A stretch of 64,000 nucleotides of DNA from Candidatus Saccharimonadota bacterium (GCA_027365775.1 DAHXLX010000001.1:1-64000), one strand, 5' to 3'. Counted from the stretch's first letter, positions 1 through 11,160 are shown. Notes: generated by a model not told the origin, from the letters alone. Numbers and translations are program-made.

Positions 1-731
1 ACCTGAATAGTATCGCCCGGAACTAAGTTTTTAAGGCCATAAAACACCCCTTTTGATGTCCAGCTGGAGACATGGCCGTCGATTAATACGGCTCCTGGTT
101 GGCCGGGCTGGGCGGAACCGTCATACCAGGCGGTTTCATAGACGTTTGGCGGCGTACCAAGCGCACCATTGGACAGCAACCCAACCGTTAAGACATTTGC
201 TTTAATGCCCAATTTGGGAATCATAAGGTAGTGTGGAGCCGAAGCATTGCTTGCCGGATTAGCCACAACGCCGAACATTGCCGATGGGTTTAATACGGGT
301 TTCGGACTGTTAACGACCTTACTTAGCATAATTGCTTGCAAGCGGGCATTTTGATCAGCTTGCCAACCGTTATACATTAAGTAAATACCAAGCAGTAGCA
401 CGCCTAGCGAGGCCAATGAGATAATGATGCGGAAACCGAAAATATGACGTGATCGTTTTTTGGCTGGTCTGATTGATGTGGCCGGTGCACTATATATATC
501 CTGCACATGCGGGTCGGGGATCGGATGTTTTAACGGTGGATTGATATACAGCTGACGGCTAAGTTTGGGTCTGAGCGGCTTTAAAACGGGATCGTGCGCT
601 TTAACTATATCGACCGATAAATTACGGTTTTGGACTTGGTTGGCTACCCGTGGTCGCAATCTATTAGCGTAATCACGGCGTGTGACCCCCGCCAATCCAG
701 TCCGTTGTGACCCGGTTATAACTCCATCCAC
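1..731 (-). CDS. Sortase (class E/F-like), C-terminal part runs off window start
   Basis: Manual minus-strand translation from GTG at 731: N-terminal cytosolic segment, one TM (FGFRIIISLASLGVLLLGIYLMY), then IPKLGIKANV...ETAWYDGSAQPGQPGAVLIDGHVSSW, a sortase core with the catalytic-His GHV motif. Open at the window edge, so absent from the ORF track. Confidence 0.8.
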   Translation of the reverse strand, partial: MDGVITGSQRTGLAGVTRRDYANRLRPRVANQVQNRNLSVDIVKAHDPVLKPLRPKLSRQLYINPPLKHPIPDPHVQDIYSAPATSIRPAKKRSRHIFGFRIIISLASLGVLLLGIYLMYNGWQADQNARLQAIMLSKVVNSPKPVLNPSAMFGVVANPASNASAPHYLMIPKLGIKANVLTVGLLSNGALGTPPNVYETAWYDGSAQPGQPGAVLIDGHVSSWTSKGVFYGLKNLVPGDTIQ

Positions 732-752
732 TGTCGCAATCCTTAAGCGCAA

Positions 753-1439
753 TTACCGGGTAGTTGAAGAGCTCTGTCTCCTGGTCCGAATAGAAGTAAA
801 TAATGCATAAAGTCCGGCAGCGGCGGCAGCGGCACCCGCTAGAGTTACCCATGGATGCGTACTGACCAAGGCCGATCCGGTATTTGGCGTCTTGGGTGAC
901 GAAGTTGTAGTCGTAGTCGTAGCCGTACCGCTAATCGTGTAACTGGCAGTCGGCAGCACACCGTTCCAGACGCTGGTAAGTGAACTGTCTTGAATGTCCG
1001 TACCATTCGTCATTGCTACCGTTGCTGTTCCGGTGGACAAAACCTTAAAGACGATGTTGGCAACCTGTTGCGTACCGGTTTGAGCAGTAGATGATGCACA
1101 GGCTAAAGAAACCGTACCGCTACCACCGCTATTACTGGCACAGGTTGTAAACGGACCGGTCAGGGTGGTGCTGACGTACTGCAAAATGGTATCTGGATAT
1201 GAAAAGTCGGCCTGTACGCCATTTATATTCTCAGTCGGACCAGAAGTCACCGATACTCCAAGTGTAATCGTATTGCCGACCGCATACGTACCGCTCGCTG
1301 GATTAAGGGTGAAGAATGAGTTGCCCGCGGCGGCTGCCGGAGCAACCATAAGCACACTAACTGATAATGTCACCACCATAGCTAAAGCCAGCTTTATGCG
1401 GCGCAGCATGTGGTTATGCTCTAAAGCTTTGCCAAACAT
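753..1439 (-). CDS. Secreted cohesin-like-domain surface protein with C-terminal sortase signal (TPNTG + TM + basic tail)
   Basis: Signal peptide, cohesin-like beta-sandwich pattern (NINGVQADFSYPDTILQYVS), C-terminal KTPNTG-hydrophobic-RTRRQ tail; adjacent to the sortase. Confidence 0.7.
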   Translation of the reverse strand: MFGKALEHNHMLRRIKLALAMVVTLSVSVLMVAPAAAAGNSFFTLNPASGTYAVGNTITLGVSVTSGPTENINGVQADFSYPDTILQYVSTTLTGPFTTCASNSGGSGTVSLACASSTAQTGTQQVANIVFKVLSTGTATVAMTNGTDIQDSSLTSVWNGVLPTASYTISGTATTTTTTSSPKTPNTGSALVSTHPWVTLAGAAAAAAGLYALFTSIRTRRQSSSTTR

Positions 1440-1568
1440 CTTTTACTCTTTTCTTTTGGTTTATTTTTATTTGCAGGTTGCAAATTAGTTAATAGTATGC
1501 AGCATTGGTTATGCTTTGGCAAGATCATTTAGCCAATACTGGCAGCAATAAAGTATACTTATAGAAAT

Positions 1569-2408
1569 ATGTTATCTCTCGAGGCTAGTCTGGTTGAAAC
1601 TGACTGCGGTCAGTTGGGTGTTATCGGCGAATACAACGAGCTGGATGAGTCGGCATTGGTTATCGGCGGCTGGAAACAAAATCAGGCCCGGCGGCTAAAC
1701 GTCCAGAACTGTTTGTACGAATATGGCATCAGTTCGATAAGCGTCAGCCCTTTTGAAGACTCAATCAACCTGGAGACCATAACCGATTTACCTGAAGTAA
1801 GTGACCTGAAAACCATTCAGGCAAGCATTTTAAAGCGTTCGCTATGGTTAATACGCGATGCGGCACGGGATGTTCGAGAGGTTTTTGGCGGCATGCCCAA
1901 TCGTGTGCTCACCCATAGCGGAGGTGCTAATGTTTATTTGCTGGGTCTGCATAACTCATATTCCGATCCGGTTTTGCCTAACAGAGGTGTCTTGGCTGAG
2001 CCGATGATTGCCGAAGGCCTGACGCTAAGAGACTATACCCGACCGGCCAAAACACACCAAACCAAGTTCGAAAGCGGCGACTCCAGCAGGATCAATTTCC
2101 GGGCTTTGGCACCGGAAGGAGCAACACTGGATCAGAGTAAATCGATTGAGAATCTTACCAGTATCTTAAACAGTAAGGGTGCGACATTATTTGCCGAGGC
2201 AATAAAAAACGGGGCGCAACTAGCAATCATTTTAGGACAAGAAGATTTTGCCGCACCCGAAAGTACGCTGGTGTCTTCACTGGCAAGCCATCAGTTAGAC
2301 CCAGCCAAATACATACATCACTATGACAACAATGATGTTAAGCTCGGCCACGGTTATCTGCTGGACAGTCCGGCTAATGCGCTTAAGGATATTGTACCGC
2401 TGCTATAA
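1569..2408 (+). CDS. Hypothetical protein, possible alpha/beta-hydrolase-like (HSGGAN motif)
   Basis: 279 aa ORF; nucleophile-elbow-like THSGGANV; no firm family. Confidence 0.5.
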   Translation: MLSLEASLVETDCGQLGVIGEYNELDESALVIGGWKQNQARRLNVQNCLYEYGISSISVSPFEDSINLETITDLPEVSDLKTIQASILKRSLWLIRDAARDVREVFGGMPNRVLTHSGGANVYLLGLHNSYSDPVLPNRGVLAEPMIAEGLTLRDYTRPAKTHQTKFESGDSSRINFRALAPEGATLDQSKSIENLTSILNSKGATLFAEAIKNGAQLAIILGQEDFAAPESTLVSSLASHQLDPAKYIHHYDNNDVKLGHGYLLDSPANALKDIVPLL

Positions 2409-2409
2409 A

Positions 2410-4533
2410 TCAGCGTTCTTTTAAGCTGAACCGTTCGTGGAAAAACTTTAGCGGCTTAGGCAGCCACCAGTTATATTTGCCAAGCAATTTCATGCTGGCC
2501 GGCACCAGAAGCAGCCGGACAATAAAAACATCTATTGTTATCGCCACGATAAGCCCAATGGCCACTTCCTTCATACTGACCACCCTGCCGACTGCAAAAG
2601 CTGACACAACCGCAATAAGCAGCAAGGCGGCTGACGTTATAATCCGCCCGGTTTGTTGTACGCCCCAGATTATTGCTTTACTCATATCGGCATGCTCAAC
2701 GAAGTTTTCCTTTATCCGGCTGAACAGGAATGCTGCGTAATCCATAGACAGGCCGAATCCCAGAGCGAATATTATAACCAGCTGTGACGCGTCCAGGCCG
2801 TTTAAAGGCGTAATGCCAATCAGGTAATCCAGATGTCCTTCCTGGAATACCCATACCAGAAAACCAAAGGCTGCGGATAAAGACAATGCCGTCAGTATGA
2901 TTGTTTTTAGCGGTATTACAATGCTTCCCAGCAGCAAGTAAAATAACACCAGCATGGCCACAAATACTACGATAACCGCATAGATAGCGTAATGCGTTAT
3001 AAGATCAATAAAATCTACCAGATCCGCCGATTCCCCGCCAACAAGTCCATGTATTCCATCTACGGTTAATTTTCGGATTTGCCTGACTGTATTCTCATTT
3101 ACAACCGTTGAGCTGCCGCTATCGGGTAACAATCTGAGCAGTAAGAAGCCGTTACGTTCAGAATACGATTCTAACCCGGTAATGTCCGGTAGCGACACTA
3201 AACGACTGACATATGCGCGGATATTGGACGTGCGTTTGATTTGGCTCAGCGGCACCAGCACATCAATCGGCGACTGATTGCCATATTTAAACTGGTTGGT
3301 AAGCGTTCCGGCGACAATTCGAGCCGGCGCGCTTTTGGGTAGCACTTTATAGTCGCTGATGGAGTAATGTGCATTTAAGATTGGCGTTCCGGCCAGCAAC
3401 AAAACCGATAGGGTTGCGATGATGGTAATTATTGGGTAGCGGATAACAGCAGCAGCTATTCTTGCCCATACCGGGTTACTTTCGTCTTGCAAGCGCAACT
3501 TCTTTGGCAGTAAGCTACTAACTTTAAGCGCATTCACGTTATTACCCATCACCGCTAAAAGCGCCGGCAGGAAAAGCAACGATCCGACAACGGCAATCAT
3601 GACCGAGGCAGCGCCACCGACACCCATGCTGCGTAAATAATCCAACGGAAAAATTATCAGTCCGGCCACAGCTATCATAACCGTAAGGCCGCTGAAGATA
3701 ACCGTTTTACCAGCAGTAGCCATTGTGCGGCAAAGCGCTTCTTCTTCACCTGTTTGCCGCTTTAGTTCCTCCCTAAAACGGTTGACAATGAACAGACTGT
3801 AATCGATGCCCAGCCCCAGCCCCAGCAAACTTACAATATCCAGTACGTACACCGACACCGGCATGGCGATGGTTACCAGGCGGGCAATAAACAGCGCCCC
3901 GATTATCCCGTATAGTCCTAAGGCCAACGGTAGGGCTGCCGCAGCCAAGCTACCAAAGATAACGACCAACAGTATAGCCGTTAGCGGGAAGCTGATTTTG
4001 GCTGCCGTAGCCAGGTCCTGCTGGATATAGCCGGTAAGTTCGCTATCGGCAGCAGCGGTTCCGCCCAGCGTAATGCGCAAAGTATCGTTTTTGAGCATCG
4101 GTCGGATCGCAGCCACTTCACTAGCCTGTTGGTTGGCATTACCCCTAAGACCGATTAGGGCGTAGGTATAGTGCGGATTGTTAGATACAAATTGGCGTCC
4201 GCCGGTTGAGTAAAACGTGCTGGTTCCGCTGACATCCTTTAAGCGGGCAATCTTAGCAACAACTGATTGTACCGTCCGTCTGTATAGAGGATCGGTGTAT
4301 TTCAGCTTTGGCGATGAGAATAGTACGACCAGCGAATTAAGGTTACCGCCGAAGTCGTTGGTCACAATATTGTCGACGAACCTTGATTGTGAGTTAGGCG
4401 CATTAAAACCGGTTTGTTGCAAATCATTAAATATACCGGCGGCATAAACCGCGGCGGCGGCCATACAAAAAATGCCGAAAAGCAAAAAAAACACCCGAAA
4501 ACGATAGACCATCCGTCCATAGGCTCTAAGCAT
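2410..4533 (-). CDS. MMPL/RND-family membrane transporter
   Basis: 707 aa, two TM blocks, GLGLGIDYSLFIVNRFREEL and GFGLSMDYAAFLFSRIKE motifs. Confidence 0.9.
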   Translation of the reverse strand: MLRAYGRMVYRFRVFFLLFGIFCMAAAAVYAAGIFNDLQQTGFNAPNSQSRFVDNIVTNDFGGNLNSLVVLFSSPKLKYTDPLYRRTVQSVVAKIARLKDVSGTSTFYSTGGRQFVSNNPHYTYALIGLRGNANQQASEVAAIRPMLKNDTLRITLGGTAAADSELTGYIQQDLATAAKISFPLTAILLVVIFGSLAAAALPLALGLYGIIGALFIARLVTIAMPVSVYVLDIVSLLGLGLGIDYSLFIVNRFREELKRQTGEEEALCRTMATAGKTVIFSGLTVMIAVAGLIIFPLDYLRSMGVGGAASVMIAVVGSLLFLPALLAVMGNNVNALKVSSLLPKKLRLQDESNPVWARIAAAVIRYPIITIIATLSVLLLAGTPILNAHYSISDYKVLPKSAPARIVAGTLTNQFKYGNQSPIDVLVPLSQIKRTSNIRAYVSRLVSLPDITGLESYSERNGFLLLRLLPDSGSSTVVNENTVRQIRKLTVDGIHGLVGGESADLVDFIDLITHYAIYAVIVVFVAMLVLFYLLLGSIVIPLKTIILTALSLSAAFGFLVWVFQEGHLDYLIGITPLNGLDASQLVIIFALGFGLSMDYAAFLFSRIKENFVEHADMSKAIIWGVQQTGRIITSAALLLIAVVSAFAVGRVVSMKEVAIGLIVAITIDVFIVRLLLVPASMKLLGKYNWWLPKPLKFFHERFSLKER

Positions 4534-4714
4534 GTGTCATAGTCTAGAACAATCGAGCCGGTAAGGGTTGCGAAATATTAGACATGGGTAAGGTTAGCGT
4601 TAGTATAGTATGAATTTGTTGTAAGATTTTTGACAATTGTGCTTTTTTGTCCTGCGGTAATAATTCTAACTTACAGCTTGCTGCTTAATGGGTTAGTTTA
4701 AAGATAATCAATAC

Positions 4715-5128
4715 GTGCATGCAATCAGGAGGCAAGCCATGGGCAGAACATTAATGTTTTTGTCGTTTCTGAGCATAGTCATAACCGCTGTCGGAGCAGC
4801 TTTCTTTGGCGACAGCCCGCTGTTTTGGTTAGTAAACGATAGTAATGTTTATCAGGCGATACGCGGATTATTGGCATCTTTCATGTTTCTATTGCTGGTG
4901 ACACGCCCGCCGCGACATATAGTTTTTAGGGTCTTATCCGGTATGGTCGGCTTAGTTATTGTTGTCTGGGCGATAAAGTCAACGCTCACCAACGCAATGC
5001 CGATACTTGATAGCTTATGCATGCTTGCATCTGCCTTAGCTATATGGGTCGCAGCGCTTGAAGTGGACACCAATAAACTGCAGAACCAACACCCGTCCGG
5101 CAATTCCCACAGTCCGCTGATTGCCTAA
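4715..5128 (+). CDS. Small multi-TM membrane protein, unknown function
   Basis: 137 aa hydrophobic ORF in an otherwise empty interval; start could be the internal Met near 4739. Confidence 0.55.
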   Translation: MHAIRRQAMGRTLMFLSFLSIVITAVGAAFFGDSPLFWLVNDSNVYQAIRGLLASFMFLLLVTRPPRHIVFRVLSGMVGLVIVVWAIKSTLTNAMPILDSLCMLASALAIWVAALEVDTNKLQNQHPSGNSHSPLIA

Positions 5129-5132
5129 ACAG

Positions 5133-5636
5133 TTAGGTTTTCTCTTTAGCATGATGTTTTTTCTCACCGCCTTGTTTACGTAAATTCAGCCAGAAGAACA
5201 CCGCCGCAACCGTCGCACTTACACCGACGATGGTTGCTTGGTAACGGACCAGTTTAACCCAGTACGTGGTCGAAGTAATCGATTGATGAAGCGATGTCGG
5301 CAGTTCGGGCACGACTAATAGGGCAACGAATAGGCCGACGCCAAGTGCCGGTAAGATATTAAAATATTTCAATTTGCCGTGGAGCGAACCGATTTGAATA
5401 AACAAGGTTATCAGTGCCGGACCAAGCAACAATGCCAAATTAACGAAAATATTTGCCTGCTTCAGCTGAAACGGTACTTGACCGGTGGTAAGCGAGTAAG
5501 CATTTTGCTCATCAAACGCAAGCAGCACATAGCCAAGACATAACGCTAAAAATACCGCCGCCGCATTTACCTTTAACCAATACAGAACTACCAAAGGTAT
5601 CACAATTATTGCAACTAACCATACGGTAGCGACCAT
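5133..5636 (-). CDS. Multi-TM membrane protein, unknown function
   Basis: 167 aa hydrophobic ORF with basic C-terminus. Confidence 0.6.
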   Translation of the reverse strand: MVATVWLVAIIVIPLVVLYWLKVNAAAVFLALCLGYVLLAFDEQNAYSLTTGQVPFQLKQANIFVNLALLLGPALITLFIQIGSLHGKLKYFNILPALGVGLFVALLVVPELPTSLHQSITSTTYWVKLVRYQATIVGVSATVAAVFFWLNLRKQGGEKKHHAKEKT

Positions 5637-5667
5637 GCCTAACTAAGTACTATAGCATAGGCGTTAT

Positions 5668-6570
5668 TTAGGCTCCGACTTTGTCTTTTCGGCGTCCGGT
5701 TTTGGCCGACCGCTCAGTGTATTCAATGATGCTTGCGGCCACATTACGACCAGTTACTTTTTCAATTCCGAAACCCGGTGACGCGTTAACTTCCAAAACT
5801 AGTGGTCCGCGATCAGATCTGAGCATATCGACACCGGCAATGGTTAAGCCGATGGTTTTAGCTGCCTTTTGGGCGGTTCGACGTTCGACATCACTCAGTT
5901 TTACAATCCTGCCCTCACCGCCCTGGTGAAGGTTGGAACGGAAGTCGTCTTCGGAGCTCTTTCGCATCATACTGGCAACGACCTTACCGTTCACCACAAA
6001 TGCCCGGATGTCTTCACCGCGACTTTCAGCGATGTATTCCTGGACCAGAAAGTTTACCCCTTCGGCATTGAAAGCCTGCATTACTGCCAATGCCGCCTTT
6101 CTTGTCTCGGCCAAGACTACGCCGCGACCGTGAGTACCACGGGCGATTTTTATGATCACCGGTGCGCCACCAACCTGCTCCAGTACACCTTCATACTCGC
6201 CGGTTTCACGGGCAAACACGGTTTTCGGTATACCAACCCCCGATTTAGACAATAACTGCATGCTTCGTAGCTTATCCCGTGCCCTGACTATTGATATTGA
6301 GCTGGTGGTGGTAAATGCGTTTTGCATCTCAAACTGCCTGACAATTGACGAGCCATACATTGTCAGGTTTGAGGATATTCTCGGTATAACCGCATCTACA
6401 TTAGTAACAATCTCCCCTTTGTAATTAACAATCGGATTGTTCTGTTCGAGAGTTACGAAACACTTGGCATAATTAATCACTCTTACGTCATGGCCGCGTA
6501 GCTTCGCTTCTTCGACCAGTCGCTGAGTCGAGTAGTTTTTGGTCCCTTTGGATAATATTGCTATATTCAT
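5668..6570 (-). CDS. rimK: RimK-family ATP-grasp ligase (alpha-L-glutamate ligase type)
   Basis: 300 aa; IIKIARGTHGRGVVLAE, FLVQEYIAESRGEDIRAFVVNGKVVASMMR, LEVNASPGFGIE. Confidence 0.85.
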   Translation of the reverse strand: MNIAILSKGTKNYSTQRLVEEAKLRGHDVRVINYAKCFVTLEQNNPIVNYKGEIVTNVDAVIPRISSNLTMYGSSIVRQFEMQNAFTTTSSISIVRARDKLRSMQLLSKSGVGIPKTVFARETGEYEGVLEQVGGAPVIIKIARGTHGRGVVLAETRKAALAVMQAFNAEGVNFLVQEYIAESRGEDIRAFVVNGKVVASMMRKSSEDDFRSNLHQGGEGRIVKLSDVERRTAQKAAKTIGLTIAGVDMLRSDRGPLVLEVNASPGFGIEKVTGRNVAASIIEYTERSAKTGRRKDKVGA

Positions 6571-6601
6571 ATACTAAACCTACAAACTGATTAGATTAGT
6601 A

Positions 6602-7927
6602 TTAGTTAAACAGCCGCTGGCTAAGATACTTGGCAAGCGCGACCTGTTTTTCTTCAACAAATGCGCCAGAGTATATCTGTGGTGATTTGTTAACCTCCAG
6701 ACAATACCATAACTTTGTGTCTTTGTCTTGTATCAAATCAACACCGGCGATCTGAAGCTTTAGCAGCTTGACGGCCGCCGCCGCCGCATTGACTAATTTT
6801 GGCGGAATATCCGAAAGCTCAGACAACACGGCTTTACCGCCCGCCGACAGGTTATTAATATGGGTCTCGTCGCTGCCTCGCACTCTCTTGATCACTAGTG
6901 CCACCTGACCGCCCATAACCAGCAAGCGATAATCATGGTCATTGGCCACAAACTGCTGTGCCAGTGTCCAAACGCCCAGGTCATCAGCCTGCCTTAAGGC
7001 ACGGTCAAATTCGGCTTTGGACTTGATTAAATAATTATTTCGACCTTTGGACCCTTGTACATCCTTAAGTATGAACGGCAATCCTAATTCCGCCACCAAC
7101 CGCTCATATGAGTCAACCATTCTTCTGGGAAGCATGAACAATGTTTTCGGCACCGGTATTCCGCCGTCGGTAAGAGTAATATACTGGTAAAGCTTAGCCG
7201 TCTCCGGACTCTGGTTAACCAGATGATCAATATAGTCTACTTGCCGGTTCTCGAGGTATTGCGCAATTGTCGCCGCCACATAACGGTTCCCATAAAGCCG
7301 ACTGGTAGAAAACAATGCCAGCCCGAAATCGGCCAGGTCTTCCTTATCCTCTGCAATAACGATACTGTTCGTTCCGCCGGTCTTAAAAATTAAGTCTTCA
7401 TAGGCCACCAGGCGCATATCCACGCCTTCTTTATTAACAAAATCAACTAGCCGGGCATTGGCCTCGTTGTAACCGCCGACCAGATATATTACCTGTTGGT
7501 TGCCAATTAAGACGTTTTTCTTACCGGCATCAACCAAAAACTTACCCTTAAGCGTGCGTCGACCGATAAGTATTGGGAAACGATTACTGGAACGATTGGC
7601 CAAAGTAATCCGGGCATTTACTTTTTTGCCGGCAATCGCCAGTTTCATCGCAATTTTGTATCTGGCTTCCTTTTGTCCGAAAGAATTTTTTACTGTAACG
7701 TGCGAATATTTACGCGTACGGATTTCCTCACCGGTAAAACTTGGCGAAGTCGGTCCGAAAAGAGTAAATCTGAGCTCACCATCCTTTTCAAGTACATTGC
7801 TAGCCCAAATCGCTGAGCTGTCTGCACCGGTATCAACTTTAGCCAGCACACTTTCCAAGCCATAATCCGGTAAGCCAACCACTTCTGTCGTACCGATATG
7901 GACTAGTGGCTGGTTCATTGGCTCCAC
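6602..7927 (-). CDS. Fusion: RimB-like retropepsin-type protease domain (ATP-dependent zinc protease family) + ATP-grasp domain
   Basis: N-terminus KVDTGADSSAIWAS...RFPILIGRRTLKGKFLVD (DTGA retropepsin-like); C-terminus LPFILKDVQGSKGRNNYLI...LEVNKSPQIYSG (ATP-grasp). Confidence 0.8.
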   Translation of the reverse strand: MEPMNQPLVHIGTTEVVGLPDYGLESVLAKVDTGADSSAIWASNVLEKDGELRFTLFGPTSPSFTGEEIRTRKYSHVTVKNSFGQKEARYKIAMKLAIAGKKVNARITLANRSSNRFPILIGRRTLKGKFLVDAGKKNVLIGNQQVIYLVGGYNEANARLVDFVNKEGVDMRLVAYEDLIFKTGGTNSIVIAEDKEDLADFGLALFSTSRLYGNRYVAATIAQYLENRQVDYIDHLVNQSPETAKLYQYITLTDGGIPVPKTLFMLPRRMVDSYERLVAELGLPFILKDVQGSKGRNNYLIKSKAEFDRALRQADDLGVWTLAQQFVANDHDYRLLVMGGQVALVIKRVRGSDETHINNLSAGGKAVLSELSDIPPKLVNAAAAAVKLLKLQIAGVDLIQDKDTKLWYCLEVNKSPQIYSGAFVEEKQVALAKYLSQRLFN

Positions 7928-7931
7928 CGAC

Positions 7932-8048
7932 TCATCGCGACAGATGATGCACTCGCGTATAGGCCAAATAGATAATCGCGGCGACTACTATTAGAATAAA
8001 TATCAAGAGTGGTATGAATCCTTGTTCGTTGCCGGCAGTGCGTTTCAT
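7932..8048 (-). CDS. 38-aa single-TM small protein
   Basis: Manual translation MKRTAGNEQGFIPLLIFILIVVAAIIYLAYTRVHHLSR*, between dnaJ and the RimB-like fusion. Confidence 0.45.
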   Translation of the reverse strand: MKRTAGNEQGFIPLLIFILIVVAAIIYLAYTRVHHLSR

Positions 8049-8088
8049 TTATCATCATTAATAATCTTTATGCTCAAGTTTGGCAAGA

Positions 8089-9201
8089 CTAATGCCAAAA
8101 TCCTTTACGGTTTTTTTGCTCGTCCAAATCGGCGAACTGCCTTAGCAACTCCTGCTGCTCCCTGGAAATTTTCAATGGCGTATCGACGATAATTGTTACT
8201 ATATGGGGGCCCCTACCGGAACCGCGAAGATGCGGTACACCGTGACCGGACAATTTAAAATCGCTGTGGCTTTGGGTACCCGGAGATATCCTCATGGTGA
8301 CCGGACCATCGACGGTGTCGACTGACAAATCACCACCTAACGCCGCGGTAACCATATCGATATGCTCGTCACTAAGTATTAGATCGCCCTCGCGGGTAAA
8401 CTTTTTATGTGGTTTAACCCTGATGTTGACAAACAAATCACCCTTCTTGCCGCCGGCGGTAGCCTCACCATGTTCCCTTAACCGGATAGTGGCACCGTCA
8501 TCAATTCCTGCCGGCACTTTAAGACTGATTCTTTGCTGCTTGGCTTGCGTACCCTTGCCATGACAGACGCTGCATTCCTTTTCCGGAACCTTGCCGCTAC
8601 CATGACAGGTTGGACAAATGCTGGCTTGCTGTATGTTACCGAAAACAGTATGGGTAACCCTAACCACCTGGCCGCTGCCGCCACAGGTATCGCACCGTTT
8701 CAAACCATAACCGGGTTCCGCGGTTGTTCCTTTGCAATGACTGCAAACATCTTCAAGGTTTAGGCTCAGGTCAACATCGGTGCCGAAAACTGCTTGCTCA
8801 AAGCTGATTTCCACTCTGGTCTCGACATCCCTACCGCGATCCGGCCGACCGGCACGCCCGCTCGGTCCGCCGCCGAAGAAACTGTTGAATATGTCGCCAA
8901 GACCGAGATCACCGAAGTCAAAGTTTATATTCTGTGCGCCGCCGAAACCCTCAAATCCGCTAAATCCGCCGCTACCAGCACCACCTACGCCGGCGTGCCC
9001 AAATTGGTCATAACGTTGGCGTTTAGCCGGATCCTTTAGTACTTCATAGGCCTCGTTAACTTCTTTGAATTTGGCCTCATCCCCACCGCGGTCTGGATGA
9101 GATTCAATTGCCGCTCTACGGAAAGCTTTTTTTATCTCGTCAGCCGATGCGTTCCTCGGTACTCCTAGTATTTCGTAATAGTCACGTTGGGCCATGTACA
9201 C
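8089..9201 (-). CDS. dnaJ: Chaperone DnaJ
   Basis: J domain with HPD, G/F region, four CxxCxGxG zinc repeats, C-terminal domain. Confidence 0.98.
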   Translation of the reverse strand: MYMAQRDYYEILGVPRNASADEIKKAFRRAAIESHPDRGGDEAKFKEVNEAYEVLKDPAKRQRYDQFGHAGVGGAGSGGFSGFEGFGGAQNINFDFGDLGLGDIFNSFFGGGPSGRAGRPDRGRDVETRVEISFEQAVFGTDVDLSLNLEDVCSHCKGTTAEPGYGLKRCDTCGGSGQVVRVTHTVFGNIQQASICPTCHGSGKVPEKECSVCHGKGTQAKQQRISLKVPAGIDDGATIRLREHGEATAGGKKGDLFVNIRVKPHKKFTREGDLILSDEHIDMVTAALGGDLSVDTVDGPVTMRISPGTQSHSDFKLSGHGVPHLRGSGRGPHIVTIIVDTPLKISREQQELLRQFADLDEQKNRKGFWH

Positions 9202-9264
9202 TCACTTGTCCTTTAACGAATTGTCTAATTTTACCACCCAAGAAACGCCTGTTGGTTGAAACAA

Positions 9265-11160
9265 CTATTTATTGTCGACCACTTCACCTTCTATCGGGCC
9301 GTCTTCGCTTTTGGTTTCACTGGAGGGTTCTTCGTTTTTATTAGCCGACTGGCTCTCATATAGCTTAGCACCGATAGGCATGATCTTATCGGTTAACGTT
9401 TTAGCCGCGGTTTCCAGAACCTCTTTGCTGGCTTTGTCATCGGCAACCACTTTCTTGGCATCGTCGAGCGCTTCATTTAGCGTCTTCATATCTTCGTCAC
9501 CAAGCTTGTCTTTGTTATCTTTGGCGAGCTTTTCCGCTTGATAGACGGCACTGTCAAGCAAATTCCTTGCTTCAACCGTAGCCTTGCGCTCGCGATCTTC
9601 TTCGGCATGACTCTCAGCCTCTTTAGCCATCCGTTCAACTTCGGCTTTGTCAAGATTACCCGATCCGGAAATCGTAATACTCTGCTCCTTGCCTGTACCT
9701 TTGTCTTTGGCGGTCACGTTCAAGATACCGTTGGCATCGATATTAAAAGTTACCTCGATTTGCGGAACGCCGCGTGGTGCCGGCGGTATACCGTCCAATA
9801 TAAACCGGCCAAGGCTTTTGTTACCTTCGATCATTTCTCGCTCACCCTGGGCTACATGTATTTCGACTTGCGGCTGATTATCCGCAGCAGTTGAGAACAC
9901 TTCGCTCTTGGAAGTCGGGATGGTCGTATTCCGTTCGATAAGCTTAGTCATTACCCCGCCCATGGTTTCGATGCCCAAACTTAGCGGCGTCACATCTAAC
10001 AACAGCACATCTTTAACATCGCCCTGTAATACACCGCCTTGAATCGCCGCGCCGACCGCTACAACTTCGTCCGGATTTACACCCTTCATCGGCTCCTTGC
10101 CGAATATTTGTTTGACTTTCTCTTGCACCGCCGGCATCCTTGTCATGCCACCGACTAAAACTACAGCCTGGATGTCGCTAGCCTTTAATTTTGCATCCTT
10201 CAGGGCCTTTTCGCAGGGCAGCTGGGTCTTGTCAATTAGGTCAGACACCAGGCTTTCCAGCTTGGCACGGGTAAGTTTGTGCTCAAAGTGTTTCGGACCC
10301 TCAGCGTCGGCAGTCAAAAAAGGCAGATTAACAGTCACCTCCTGAGCAGTCGATAACTCAATCTTTGCTTTCTCAGCTTCGTCACGCAGACGCTGCATCG
10401 CCGCTTTGTCGTCACTGATATCGATGCCGCTTTCCTTCTTAAATTCTTCAATAAAGTAGTTGACAATCACCCGGTCAAAATCGGCCCCGCCAAGGTGGGT
10501 GTCACCGTTGGTGCTTTTAACTTCAAACACCCCCTCGCCAAGCTCCAGAATCGACACATCAAACGTTCCGCCACCCAAGTCATAAACGGCGATCTTCTCG
10601 TCGGCTTTGCCTTTCTTGTCCAGTCCGTAAGCCAGAGCGGCAGCGGTCGGTTCATTGATTATCCGCTTTACCTCAAGGCCGGCGATCTTACCGGCATCCT
10701 TAGTAGCTTGTCGCTGACTATCATCAAAATAAGCGGGTACCGTTATCACTGCCTCGGTAACCTTGTCGCCAAGGAATGCTTCAGCATCAGCCTTAAGTTT
10801 GGCCAAAATCATGGCGCTGATCTCTTCCGGGCTGTAATCCTTACCCGCCATAACGACTTTAACGCCGTTACCGCTTTTCTTGATTTCATAGCCCATTAGC
10901 TTAAGATCGCGTTGGACTTCCGGATCGTTATAATTACGCCCGATCAGACGCTTAACTTCATAAATTGTATTTTTTGGATTAGTCACTTGTTGACGGCGTG
11001 CAACCTGGCCCACCAGACGCTCACCGTTTTTGTTAACGGCTACGACTGACGGTGTTGTCCGGTTGCCTTCGCTATTGGCAATAATCTCCGGTTTGCCGGC
11101 TTGCATGACGGCCATTGCCGAGTTGGTGGTTCCTAAATCGATCCCAATAATTTTAGACAT
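9265..11160 (-). CDS. dnaK: Chaperone DnaK (Hsp70)
   Basis: [18 protein letters not shown]..., 631 aa full-length Hsp70. Confidence 0.99.
   Translation of the reverse strand: MSKIIGIDLGTTNSAMAVMQAGKPEIIANSEGNRTTPSVVAVNKNGERLVGQVARRQQVTNPKNTIYEVKRLIGRNYNDPEVQRDLKLMGYEIKKSGNGVKVVMAGKDYSPEEISAMILAKLKADAEAFLGDKVTEAVITVPAYFDDSQRQATKDAGKIAGLEVKRIINEPTAAALAYGLDKKGKADEKIAVYDLGGGTFDVSILELGEGVFEVKSTNGDTHLGGADFDRVIVNYFIEEFKKESGIDISDDKAAMQRLRDEAEKAKIELSTAQEVTVNLPFLTADAEGPKHFEHKLTRAKLESLVSDLIDKTQLPCEKALKDAKLKASDIQAVVLVGGMTRMPAVQEKVKQIFGKEPMKGVNPDEVVAVGAAIQGGVLQGDVKDVLLLDVTPLSLGIETMGGVMTKLIERNTTIPTSKSEVFSTAADNQPQVEIHVAQGEREMIEGNKSLGRFILDGIPPAPRGVPQIEVTFNIDANGILNVTAKDKGTGKEQSITISGSGNLDKAEVERMAKEAESHAEEDRERKATVEARNLLDSAVYQAEKLAKDNKDKLGDEDMKTLNEALDDAKKVVADDKASKEVLETAAKTLTDKIMPIGAKLYESQSANKNEEPSSETKSEDGPIEGEVVDNK

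Noticed and set aside
1165-1488. 107-aa plus-strand ORF opposite the cohesin-like gene
   Set aside because: Overlaps a better-supported secreted protein; no recognisable domain.
5869-6255. 128-aa plus-strand ORF opposite rimK-like gene
   Set aside because: Shadow ORF opposite a conserved ATP-grasp domain.
10495-10899. Long plus-strand ORF inside dnaK
   Set aside because: Antisense to a clear Hsp70 gene; shadow ORF from codon bias. Same judgement for other antisense ORFs over dnaJ, lepA, ftsH, murJ, rimK and purB-HAD.
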